From Haloquadratum walsbyi J07HQW2 (GTDB taxonomy: Archaea > Halobacteriota > Halobacteria > Halobacteriales > Haloferacaceae): DNA of 64,000 nt. Both the position numbers and the translations under genes were made by a program. The stretch covers positions 130,876-194,875 of the forward strand of contig NZ_KE356561.1 in the NCBI RefSeq assembly GCF_000415985.1, read 5' to 3'. The first letter of the stretch is position 1. Every line of letters starts with the position of its first letter. The notes beneath the pieces are model-generated. The model had not been told where the DNA came from. It searched no databases and saw only the letters and a program-made list of their open reading frames with translations. Below, piece after piece: positions 18,178 to 26,934 of the stretch.

Positions 18178-19403
18178 TTGCTCAGAACCCGACTCCGCTT
18201 CCCCTGGAAGGCGGCAATCCAGCCACCACTGACACAGTACATTGTCCCATCGACTCTTAGTGTATAGCCTCCGTGCGTCCCTGCAAACATAGAATTCCAA
18301 ACACGGCTGCCCGTCGCCGCATCAAAGGCGTGGAAATTCCCGTTCTGATCGCCGAGCTACAGCAATTTTTGATCGTATGTCAATCGCGATGCCGGTGGGA
18401 TTCGTTGCCGCCAGTCGATTTCCCCGGTGGATGGATTATAAGCGAAGACCCGCTGGTCGGCTGTATAAAAAATATGTGTGTCGCTAGTCGAGAGACCGGA
18501 GAGCTTTGACCCCATTGTATGCTCACATTGAATTTTACCAGAAGATGCATCATAGCCATAGAGCGTGCCGTCCGTGGACCCTACAATAACGACATCCTGC
18601 GTGATTGGCGGATAAACGTCTGCGATCTTTCGGTCTTCAGAGCGCCATTTGATTTTACCAGACTCAGCGTCCCTGACAACAGCCCGCCCACCGAATTGTG
18701 TTGAAGGAGCAGAGCCGTCTACCGTCGCCATCTCTCTGTAGTCTCGTAGAGGGTGCCATCATATTCAACGATCTGACCGGCTCCCCCGAATCGTCGTGTG
18801 ACGCTCCATTTCTGGGTCCCACTTTTGCTGTAAGCATAGAGAGTCCCAGTGAAGGTTTCAAACGTTTCGTCGTACTCGCCAGTTCTGTCCCAGGTATAAT
18901 CAGAAAACCAGACCATGTCACCATCAGTTGCCACATCCTGGGTGTATCCCTCATCTATTTGAACGTCCCAGTTTGGCTCATTGGGTTCGGACTCAAGTCC
19001 GTATGCTAGGAATTGCTTGTTCCCACATGCAAACAACTTGTGCCCAGTGAAAACTGGGGAGCTAAGAGATTCAATATAAGATGATTCCCAGAGGAGATCA
19101 TTACTCCCTTTCTCGAGAGCAAGGATACGGGAGCCTCCGACACCATCTCGGATTGATTTTGTGAGGTATATCGTATCCTGTTGAATTCCGCTTGAATCTA
19201 GAGTTCACATTATCGCCACGAGTATTCTCTGCTACCTGTAACTCCCAGAGCTGCTCAAATGGAAGTCCTATCGGATAACCCTCTTTTTCCTTTGTTGATT
19301 GACCTGTAGTATCTCCTATAAGAACCGAAGAGTCAAGAAAGCCCGAAATGCTCCCGAGGAACGAACGACGGGCACCTTTCATGGAACAATTCATACGTGT
19401 CAA
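18174..19403 (-). pseudogene. Tat-exported PQQ-type beta-propeller protein (broken)
   Basis: The N-terminus has a KGARRSFLGS twin-arginine signal and mentions no lipobox Cys. Blades follow with the repeated (L)YAYSxSGxxxW theme: GTLYAYSKSGTQKWSVT, AVVRDAESGKIKWRSED, GTLYGYDASSGKIQCEH, RVFAYNPSTGEIDWRQR, and NFHAFDAATGSRVWNS. At least three frameshifts (about 19,200, 18,745 and 18,360) disrupt about 400 codons. The stop TGA overlaps the ATG of the nuclease/J-domain gene by an ATGA, implying translational coupling. Such propellers are usually extracytoplasmic binding or scaffold proteins. Starts at 19,382 or 19,394 are alternatives. Confidence 0.65.
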
Positions 19404-19485
19404 AACGTATAAATTATTGACAAAATGTACCGATTCAGACGTAATCGGGGACAGGGGATCGGGATGAGTCTACAATAGCTACACA

Positions 19486-19515
19486 ACTAGCACGAGTTAG
19501 TTGTGTCACTACAGT
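19486..19515. repeat. acaactagcacgagttagttgtg repeat edge
   Basis: An ACAACTA...TAGTTGT dyad, followed by tcactacagta, also found near 62,215-62,245. Followed by an AT-rich stretch (about 19,540-19,580) that probably contains the promoter of the next gene. Confidence 0.35.
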
Positions 19516-19604
19516 AGTCAGGTATATTCGCTGAGAAACAGAGAAATAGAAGATAAAAAATAAAAAATAAAAATATACTTGTTGACAATTGTCTTTCGTC
19601 TATC

Positions 19605-20387
19605 ATGTTTGCTGGAGCTTCTGTATTGGCTGTCGATGTATCAGAATTATTTCTCGGGGCCGGCACAGTGGCAGCTGGATTCCCTGCGATAATACATGGA
19701 CTTAAAGAGTTAAATCGAGCATGGCGGGTATACACGACAGATTCAGTCCCGATTAATGAGGCTATTGCGACTGATGAATTGGTTCAGATCACTGGATCTG
19801 TTCAGCCATCACAATCGAGTAGCGTGATTGTCTCGCCAATCCGAAGCGACGAGTGTGTGGCATACGAGTATCACATTCGCTCTCAATTGAGCGATAATTC
19901 GACAAACATCGATTCTGGGATCGAATATCGTCCATTTAGGATTTCTGATGGGACAGCAGAGATAATCGTTGATCCGACTCAACAGAGCCTGTCATTTGAA
20001 ACGCAAAAAAAGACAGTCACTGGGGCTCACAGAGTATCAGAAGAAATTGATGTGGAGAACGTTGACATGGATCCATCGGCTGAGATAAACGACTCAGGTA
20101 GTGTCCCAAATCCGATTGAGTTGATCGAGGGAACAATCAGTCTTGGCGAGCAAATAACGGTTGTCGGAAAAGCCACCCCAACGCCAAAGACGGGAGCCGA
20201 AGATACCAGTATAGATGCAAGTGCAGTTATGACGCCTACCGCGGGTCATCTAAATGTCATAGATAATCTAACGAGAACCACCGCAGTGAAAATAGGCGCT
20301 CAGGGTGTCCTTTTGTCAATCGTTGGGTCTGTATTTTCGTTTGGTGGGTTAATCCTTCTTCTGAGGAATCTCGGCTATCTGCTGTGA
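19605..20387 (+). CDS. GIDE-domain-like membrane protein
   Basis: 260 residues. An N-terminal helix (VSELFLGAGTVAAGFPAII) and a C-terminal helix pair (GVLLSIVGSVFSFGGLILLL) bracket a soluble region. That region has the pattern ELVQITGSVQPSQSS...SPIRSDECVAYEY followed by a beta-rich segment (RISDGTAEIIVDPT), and a later EGTISLGEQITVVGKA strand pair. This resembles the GIDE domain named after a mammalian mitochondrial E3 ligase; archaeal members lack the RING finger and have unknown function. The ATG sits about 25-30 bases from an AT-rich TATA-like stretch. Intact. Confidence 0.65.
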   Translation: MFAGASVLAVDVSELFLGAGTVAAGFPAIIHGLKELNRAWRVYTTDSVPINEAIATDELVQITGSVQPSQSSSVIVSPIRSDECVAYEYHIRSQLSDNSTNIDSGIEYRPFRISDGTAEIIVDPTQQSLSFETQKKTVTGAHRVSEEIDVENVDMDPSAEINDSGSVPNPIELIEGTISLGEQITVVGKATPTPKTGAEDTSIDASAVMTPTAGHLNVIDNLTRTTAVKIGAQGVLLSIVGSVFSFGGLILLLRNLGYLL

Positions 20388-20596
20388 TGAGAAGACAGTT
20401 GTATTCTCAATAGTGATAACGTCGCGAAATCCGGCTCCGGAACCGGTCAAGGGCGATTTGCTACACACAGCGGTGAAACAGTCAGTGATCAACTGTGTCA
20501 ATTGTCGCATAGTGAAGATTCACGAAACAACTTATACGCAAATACTGATAGGCACAGGCAGTGTGAGACGATCACCCGAAGCAGATACTACACATC

Positions 20597-20767
20597 ATGG
20601 TTTCAGATAAATTCCTCTTGATTGTGGCTCTGACGAGTCTCTTTTCGGGGTGTGCGGGTTTCCTGATGATGATTACGGGCGAGCATTCACTATTTGAAAT
20701 AGTGACATCGGTTGCATATCTGATAGCCGGTATCCATTTTACTAATATGTATAGACATAGGCGTTGA
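20597..20767 (+). CDS. Small two-helix membrane protein, 56 residues
   Basis: MVSDKFLLIVALTSLFSGCA, then GFLMMITG, a second helix (FEIVTSVAYLIAGIHF) and a basic end (MYRHRR). Composition is typical of haloarchaeal small membrane proteins. The FSGC could mimic a lipobox but is probably part of a helix. Function unknown. Confidence 0.5.
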   Translation: MVSDKFLLIVALTSLFSGCAGFLMMITGEHSLFEIVTSVAYLIAGIHFTNMYRHRR

Positions 20768-20897
20768 GACAGTCATTCGTGACTGACGCCCATGCATACT
20801 CTGGTATACAGAGAGGGGGGAGGGGGAGGGATTTCGCACAGTCTGGGCGAATACTGTAGTCTGCGCCCGGGCGATTGGGAGTCAGGCTAATCAGTGA

Positions 20898-20975
20898 ACA
20901 CTCAATTCTGTTATTTGCGTCGACTGGGTGAAGATACAGAATTGAGGGTCGACGAAAATAACAGACATTGAGTGT
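20898..20975. other. Long imperfect hairpin with an alternative pairing
   Basis: Left arm 20,898-20,924 and right arm 20,948-20,975 pair over about 27 bases with one gap and one mismatch. The inner segment ACAGAATTGAG (20,936-20,946) can instead pair perfectly with CTCAATTCTGT in the left arm (20,901-20,911). Two mutually exclusive stems are therefore possible. No gene is seen in 20,768-21,358 apart from this. Confidence 0.6.
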
Positions 20976-21358
20976 AATCCACCGGTAGCGTGTATATCGT
21001 CTATGTTTCAGGCATGGTTTCAGCAGGACCTCTATGGATTTGAATTTCCGGTGACCGGGGCACTCGATTGATATCGATCAACCACTCGCCATTTCGAGTA
21101 GCGACAAGCATAGATTGAAACAGATATCTAAGGAGTGTTTGCTGTTGAATAAATGCCATGCTTCTCTCAATGAAACTATTTCCCGCAGAGAAGTTGGCTG
21201 TCTCCTATCATATTTATCCAGTTGAGAGATGTCAATATGCACAGCTATACTCGGACACGGAGCGCTCGCAGTTATCAAGAATCTTCAGAAACTGAGTCTG
21301 AGTCAACTCCTGTGAGTATTCACAAACATATTATCCAGACGAACTCAGCAGTCTATAC

Positions 21359-21919
21359 ATGAATCGGCGGAAGCTGCTCCAACTAACCGGGGTCTCGCTG
21401 GGTTTTACGATGAGTGGTTGCCTGGGAATTGATCCGCCGCAAGACCAAGACCTAGACCAATCGGAAAACCGTAGTTCCGGCTTAGATACAAACACGGAGA
21501 CTGCACGGACACCAGATCCAGATCCAGACTCAGACTCAGACTCAGACCCAGACCCAGATCAATCAGAAACCCAGAGTTTCGCAGACATAAATGCGGAGGC
21601 TAGACAGACACTAGACCCGGACCATTCAATCCAGATTCAAAACGAGCTCTCCGAGCCAGTGACTGTGACAGCAACTGTGATTCGGGAACCGACAGGGGAA
21701 ACGGTGCACAACCGGACGTATACCCTCCAACCGTTCGCAATCGTCACAGCTTATAACACTCGTCAGGCGAATCCCGAGAGCGTCGAAGAATTCACCGTGT
21801 CAGTCACAGCGAATGGCTCAACTGACAGCTTCGTGGTAAAAACGAATAATTGCATGCAGGATCTGAAAGCCCAAGTCACCAAGCCTGACGGCATCGATTG
21901 GGTGTACACTATCTGTTAG
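21359..21919 (+). CDS. Tat lipoprotein with Asp/Pro/Ser-rich stalk
   Basis: 186 residues. The N-terminus MNRRKLLQLTGVSLGF plus lipobox TMSGC (Cys21) indicates export and lipid anchoring. A long acidic stalk with tandem DS/DP dipeptides (about 50-70) precedes a C-terminal beta-rich domain from about 92 (SIQIQNELSEPVTVTATVI; TYTLQPFAIVTAYNT) ending in a Cys residue, with a second Cys at NNC (about 164) that could form a disulfide. Paralogues of this kind are abundant in haloarchaea. Binding role unknown. Intact. Confidence 0.75.
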   Translation: MNRRKLLQLTGVSLGFTMSGCLGIDPPQDQDLDQSENRSSGLDTNTETARTPDPDPDSDSDSDPDPDQSETQSFADINAEARQTLDPDHSIQIQNELSEPVTVTATVIREPTGETVHNRTYTLQPFAIVTAYNTRQANPESVEEFTVSVTANGSTDSFVVKTNNCMQDLKAQVTKPDGIDWVYTIC

Positions 21920-22061
21920 ATGAGTCATCTCGCCGCGAAGGGATTGAGACCCGTCCGCGAATAGTCGAATCCGTAGCGTTACTTTATTGCAACGGACAGA
22001 AAACCCGAGTAGGCATTGAATTATGAGCCATTACCCATGTGGACTCTGTCGGGATTGGCAT

Positions 22062-22107
22062 CTTATGTAATTAATCTCCTTTGAGACAAGACGATTTGTT
22101 ACATAAG
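22062..22107. repeat. Palindromic element R7, copy A
   Basis: Arms CTTATGTAA and TTACATAAG (9 bp, perfect) enclose about 28 bases containing acaagacga. Near-identical elements lie at 40,916-40,960 and 62,974-63,018. Non-coding. Confidence 0.55.
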
Positions 22108-22163
22108 GGCTGGTATGTGAATGTGTCAATCTGATGTTTGCATTTTGTTCCTACTGGAGCCGA

Positions 22164-22283
22164 TCAAATTGCAGCGATTAAATCAGGGGCAAATATGACG
22201 ATACCTCCGAGAGTGACTGCCAAGACAGTGTAAAATATGTATTTTTTCATTTGCTCCTCTTTGGAGGCATCGTCTTTGTTCAT
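22164..22283 (-). CDS. Small single-helix membrane peptide, 39 residues
   Basis: MNKDDASKEEQMKKYIFYTV followed by LAVTLGGIVIFAPDLIAAI. A charged cytoplasmic start and one helix. AT-rich promoter-like sequence (atatatagtgta) lies just upstream. Plausible small membrane protein, weakly supported. Confidence 0.4.
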   Translation of the reverse strand: MNKDDASKEEQMKKYIFYTVLAVTLGGIVIFAPDLIAAI

Positions 22284-22508
22284 AGATGTGATATATAGTG
22301 TATGGGACATAAAAAATCACCCACACACGATTCTCTCTGTGAAAATACAATGTTCTCTACACTGAAGATATTCTCAGAGATTGCCCCGTTGAGTCACCGA
22401 ATAGACACGTCGATTGGTCCCCCATGTGCAATAATCGAACTGTCTCATTCTGTCTGTATTCAACTCAAGTAACGCGAGACTTCCTTTTTTGTCAAATACT
22501 CAATTAAT

Positions 22509-22790
22509 GTAGACGGGTAGATGGGTGGTACTTTTTTTTAGCCTACACCATGTCTGTCTACTCTCGACATTCCTCTGTCTTTTACTGTTAGAATCACACT
22601 TTCACCCCCTCCCCCCACCTGTCTACACCTGCCGATAACAGACAGTAGCACTGCTTCAGATACCCGAAAATCCGTAGATGGGGTGATTGGGAAAACCGAC
22701 CCGTCTATACCCTCTGAATACGCCCGTCTCAGTATGTCGAGACTGTCGGAAAAGCGTAGACGGGGTATAGCCCACCCGTCTACAACACCT
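22509..22790. other. Iteron-like cluster of CCCGTCTAC motifs
   Basis: About nine copies of a motif near CACCCGTCTAYA occur in both orientations. Plus copies lie at about 22,616, 22,699, 22,730 and 22,774, with a weaker one at 22,548. Minus copies lie at about 22,509, 22,517, 22,674 and 22,754. Density is far above the surroundings. It could be a replication origin or plasmid partition site of an integrated replicon, or an operator array. Confidence 0.5.
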
Positions 22791-22937
22791 ACAGAGAGGA
22801 CCTGTCTTACTCAGCTGTGGAATTTTCACAAACCGAGTCTCAGAGAGTTCTTTTACTTCTCACGCTCGTGCAATATCGGGACTGAGATTGGGTAGTGGGC
22901 GTGACGTTGACCGTATTTTTCTATCCATATTTTCGTT

Positions 22938-23462
22938 TTACTCTGAATAAAATACCTCCCAAGCTGGGTCCCCCTCATCGTCATCGGGGTCAGCGATTGA
23001 TTCGACTTTGTCCCGTTGCAGTGCATTCAGTTGTGTTGTTGCCGCCGCGGTCCACCGAGAAAACTCGCCACGGAGTTGTTCTCTTACCGTTTCTGGTGAT
23101 ACCGGCGTATACACGTATACCTCACCGCCGCTGTTGAGAAGTCGTCGCTGTTTTGTGACGACACCAATTGATGCAAGATGGTTGAGATGGCGATTGATGA
23201 GACTCCGGTCGTACTCAGTTTGCTCTGCAAGTGTTGTTACTGTTACTGAGCCACCCTCCATGACACACAAACAGAGTTCTAATTCTGTGTCTGACATCTC
23301 AAAGACACTTTTCAGCAGATCAGACAGTGTTGGATTGCTTGACACAGGATCAGGATCATCTTCGATTGCCCCCATTGTCTCCTCACAGCATGTAATCGGT
23401 CCATCCCCGATCCCAAGATTTCCACAGTGTGAGCACTCATAGGTCGTCACATCATCACTCAT
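22938..23462 (-). CDS. Zinc-ribbon/HTH transcriptional regulator (TrmB/MarR-like)
   Basis: 174 residues. An N-terminal zinc ribbon (YECSHCGNLGIGDGPITCC) is followed by a winged helix at about 53-125: FEMSDTELELCLCVMEGGSV, LAEQTEYDRSLINRHLNHLA, and a wing with GGEVYVYTP. The C-terminus is helical (EFSRWTAAATTQLNAL). This matches a widespread haloarchaeal regulator type that controls metabolic or redox genes. Target unknown; no linked operon is seen here, only an iteron-like region downstream. Intact with an ATG start. Confidence 0.78.
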   Translation of the reverse strand: MSDDVTTYECSHCGNLGIGDGPITCCEETMGAIEDDPDPVSSNPTLSDLLKSVFEMSDTELELCLCVMEGGSVTVTTLAEQTEYDRSLINRHLNHLASIGVVTKQRRLLNSGGEVYVYTPVSPETVREQLRGEFSRWTAAATTQLNALQRDKVESIADPDDDEGDPAWEVFYSE

Positions 23463-23659
23463 GGATAATCCGATGTTGTTATGATATAAGAATCTATACT
23501 CGCCGAGAGTTGTCCCGTAATGACCTTCGGTTACTTACATATATAATACAACATATAGCGTCCGTCGCTTCGATATATTACCACTTCAGCCAGAGTGCAA
23601 CAGTCATACACTGCACTGAATCCAAAGCTCGGTGAAAGAGTTCATATACTCAACATACA

Positions 23660-23905
23660 TGTTATCCCTGCCGCAGTTCGTCAATCTCGACGATCCGCAC
23701 GACGGTCTCACTACTGAGAATTGAAGTTGTCCGAGGAAATGTTCAAAACCTCGGACCAGTCCTTTTGTTGCAATTGGAAGCGTCAACAAATCAGGACCGA
23801 CTGAGTACTCGTTGAGTGCGAAAATATATGTATCAATGTTACCCGCCGATGTCCGGCGGTTAGGATCCCAGGGGAAGTGCCCATAGATACCTTGTCGTTC
23901 GAACT
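23660..23905 (-). pseudogene. Internal fragment of an unrecognised protein
   Basis: The minus strand reads GIYGHFPWDPNRRTSAGNID, then IFALNEYSVGPDLLTLPIAT and RGFEHFLGQLQ. It shifts frame to SETVVRIVEIDELRQG before a stop. Protein-like but with neither start nor complete domain. The rest of 23,463-24,291 is repeat R9 and plain intergenic DNA. Confidence 0.4.
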
Positions 23906-23998
23906 TCTATCACTCTCAATGTAGTCTTATGTCCGGTTTTTATTTTCTATGCTAGTCAGGATCCAGTGGACAGGGGATAGCAAGCCTGTCGCTTCCAT

Positions 23999-24112
23999 GG
24001 AGAGCCGTCTCTTGTCGTGACTGAGACGAAGAGATGCGAGTGTATGTCGGATGCATCATATACTATCTGCTTCGACAGAAGGACGTGCTCTTGACGCGAG
24101 TAATAAAATCGG
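23999..24112. repeat. Dispersed repeat R9, copy B
   Basis: agagccgtctcttgtcgtga, followed by a cttcgacagaaggacgt block, is matched by 25,905-26,005 and in part by 25-60. Non-coding. Confidence 0.45.
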
Positions 24113-24291
24113 GTGTAATGGTTCTTTGATTTCGCCTGTTGAGGAGAGATCTCGGAAAATTTTCCAACTCCGATACAGTCGTTGTGAAAATATTGGGTTA
24201 CTCTGGAGTATGCTGTGTTAATTACATATCGACACTACCAGTCTCAAGGGGCATCATTAATATATCAAACTCAGGTGGTACCGATCGACTC

Positions 24292-25671
24292 TTATTCAGG
24301 TAATGGTCCTGGGAATCCTCCCTCAGGCTTCATATCAAATACTGTTTCGTATGAGTCCTCAAACACGCGATCAAACGCCGTCACTAATCTCTCATCACGA
24401 CAAAATTCCTCGACTGCCCGTTCAAGCTGTCCGAAATACGATTCCGTTAGATTGTTCGGATCTAGCGGGTATGTTTTCTTCACAAGACCAGAGGCACTGT
24501 GAAGTCTGGATTCAATACCATCGATGTGATCAAGGGCTTCCTGTATCTGTTCGTTGTACTCACCGGTGCACTTCTCAGCAAATACATCATTGAATGATTG
24601 CTCGCCGTCATGGTGATCTTTCGTGTGGACATTTCTCGCCGGAGGGAGCCGAAGTCGAAATATGAATTGTTGATTCCGGATTGATTCGATTGTTGGAGAA
24701 TGTCGAAAAAAGAGCTTGATTGTACTCGACTGATTAACTGGGTCTTGGTCCCAATACGCTGGGAAGATTGATTGCCACTTCGGAGTGCTGGATGGTGATG
24801 TTTTCCAGCCTGAGTTCTCGAAGTCGAATTTATATTGAACTTTGTTCTCCCAACTATCTATCAGATACGTGCTTACGTTCTCAAAATCACTTTCGAATTG
24901 GCTGTTCGCCTTCTCAACTTGTCGAATGAGTCTATCGTGCTCGAAATAGAGATTTAACCGCTCGTTGAGTTCGTCGGTATCGATATCTGAGTCCATCCCC
25001 TCTGTCTCCTTTAGTGATTGAATGAAGTCCGTGAACTGAATAACACTCCGGTTAGGGTAGTCGTACAGCGAATCTTGAACCTCAGATTCGAATTGGTCAA
25101 CTATATCGCTCCAACTGAGAGTCTCAAACGTGTTGGTTATGTCCGTGGGTTGACCTGCCGCTTCTCGTTTCAGATACACAAAGTGACTCTCATCTAGCTG
25201 ATTTACATTCAATTCATTGCTCTCAAACCAATTAAAATTCCAGTTATCCGCTTTAGAGTATGATGTTGTTTGCCCATCGCCTTCTTTCGCTCCGACTTTT
25301 AATTCCATGAACACTGCCCATCGAGGATGCTCAGATAACGCGCTCCCACCGGCAATGATAAGATCGATGCGTCGTTCTGAGCCTTCGTCTGCAATTGAGA
25401 CCTCCTCGCTGATTTCGATATGTTGGCTGCTCAGGTTGAATTCATTCATACCAACTTCGGCAAGAAATGGCTCGAGAAGTGCGTATCCGAACCCATGAGG
25501 TTTCCGTGGATTCAGAAAATATTGTAAGGCATTTTGATACTGCCGTTCTCTGGGTCCTCGGAGAATAGAGAAGATACCCGAGGGCTGTTGGGACCCTTGA
25601 TCAAGACTCATGTACTGCTGAATGAACGCTTCTAATTCGGTAGCATCGAAATCAAATACATCTTCACTCAT
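24292..25671 (-). CDS. PD-(D/E)XK nuclease family protein (PDDEXK_4-like)
   Basis: 459 residues. A nuclease core at about 60-165 shows LRGPRERQYQNALQYFLNP, RRIDLIIAGG (the D), and WAVFMELKVGAKEGDGQTTSY (E-x-K plus a following Q/T motif) in the arrangement of the PDDEXK_4 family. The rest is a mixed helical/beta region with no recognised domain. Proteins of this family are often stand-alone accessory nucleases near defence or mobile genes. Here it is solitary, flanked by repeat copies on both sides, and intact, unlike most nuclease genes in this window. It may be an active defence or repair protein. Confidence 0.75.
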   Translation of the reverse strand: MSEDVFDFDATELEAFIQQYMSLDQGSQQPSGIFSILRGPRERQYQNALQYFLNPRKPHGFGYALLEPFLAEVGMNEFNLSSQHIEISEEVSIADEGSERRIDLIIAGGSALSEHPRWAVFMELKVGAKEGDGQTTSYSKADNWNFNWFESNELNVNQLDESHFVYLKREAAGQPTDITNTFETLSWSDIVDQFESEVQDSLYDYPNRSVIQFTDFIQSLKETEGMDSDIDTDELNERLNLYFEHDRLIRQVEKANSQFESDFENVSTYLIDSWENKVQYKFDFENSGWKTSPSSTPKWQSIFPAYWDQDPVNQSSTIKLFFRHSPTIESIRNQQFIFRLRLPPARNVHTKDHHDGEQSFNDVFAEKCTGEYNEQIQEALDHIDGIESRLHSASGLVKKTYPLDPNNLTESYFGQLERAVEEFCRDERLVTAFDRVFEDSYETVFDMKPEGGFPGPLPE

Positions 25672-25904
25672 TAGCAGTCTACCCTACGGTATGAGTGATT
25701 TGTGAGTAGAGCATCTTATGTCATTTCCCCAGTGTCCTCTGGTAACTCAAGTCTATCTAAAGTGTTGTAGTATAATATCTATACCTATGGAAATGAATAG
25801 TTCAGGGCTTATCTGTTGGTCTCCGGTATTCGTGATGTCTGTATATCCTGCTGAGACAGATGTGTATTTTTCTTGACCACCTATGACTGTAGTTGCGTTA
25901 AGAG

Positions 25905-26040
25905 CCGTTTCTTACCGTGAGAGAGACGAAGGAGTGTGGAAGTATGCGGTGGCATAGCAATCATTGCTTCGGCAGAGAGACGTACTCTTGATACGAGACA
26001 CATATCAGATTTCGTCTCTTGGATTCACGGAGAATATCAC
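25905..26040. repeat. Dispersed repeat R9, copy C
   Basis: Repeats the agagccgttt... / gcttcggcagagagacgtac blocks of 23,999-24,112. It joins directly to repeat R3. Nothing coding between 25,672 and 26,934. Confidence 0.45.
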
Positions 26041-26830
26041 CGTCACGTCTCTCTCACACAGAGTCGAATCGAATCAGAGAGATATTGAGCACGAGTTGAT
26101 CTGAAGCTGGAGCTTCCCCAGATCTGCCAGTGCCCATACCGTAGAGCCGGGCAACTGGGCGCATGAACAGACAAGACACGAAATCTTCCCGGCTCACAAA
26201 CACAGTCACCCGGATGGGATTTAAAATTAACTGTTAACGCAACACACACTGGAGTGGAGATTTCCCTCGAGAGGAGGGATATTGTGGAACTCGTGTGGGA
26301 GAATCGTTTGACACGATACGGTGCAAGTGGCAGTGACACCGAGCGGAGCAACTCTCAAGACTTGTCGGCTACTTGAGAGAGAACCATCTGATGTGGATTC
26401 TCGAGATGGAGATGATTGTCTCCAACTCCAACTGAGATTGAGTTGAGTTGAGTTGAGTGATGAATCGCACTCAGAGGGGACGGGAGCTCTCTGAGCCGGG
26501 GCAACTGATCCAACGCGCAACAATAGGTGCGAGAACCCCGACTCGCGAATACAGTTATCCGAATATCGAATTAAATTAACTGTTAACGCAAACCCCACTC
26601 GAGTATAGCGTCTTCTCTGGAGGAGGGGGTATCGGGATCGGGATCGGTGATACCTCTCACGAATATAACGGCAGGTGAGTACAAGAACTGCAACTTGTAC
26701 TCAACCAATAGAGTTTGATGAATTCAAAGACGACAGCGTAATCTCACACTTCTAATCACAAATAATTGATGACGGTGAGCTCGTCTGGAGGAGGGGGTAC
26801 AGGGCACAAGCATCGTGACCGGGACTCCCG
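26041..26830. repeat. Dispersed repeat R3, long copy B
   Basis: Two R3 units in tandem (26,138-26,280 and 26,493-26,800) separated by a ccatctgatgtggattctcg block. The same order recurs at 62,345-62,960, so a block of roughly 600 bp is duplicated. A short ttgag tandem lies at about 26,436-26,458. Confidence 0.6.
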
Positions 26831-26934
26831 ACAAGAACACATGTATGGTTGAATTGAGTCTGGAAGTGCCTCTGGAGCGGAGAGAGAGAACGTTAAGCGT
26901 TAAGACGAGTTGGGGACTCAGTATGCAGAGTTGC

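Noticed and set aside
22683..23137. Plus-strand ORFs of 70 and 80 codons near the iteron array
   Set aside because: Start inside the motif cluster or oppose the regulator gene; no hydrophobic core or known motif.
23008..23442. 144-codon frame on the plus strand opposite the HTH regulator
   Set aside because: Ser/Arg/Cys-rich shadow composition; the minus strand encodes a clear zinc ribbon and winged helix.
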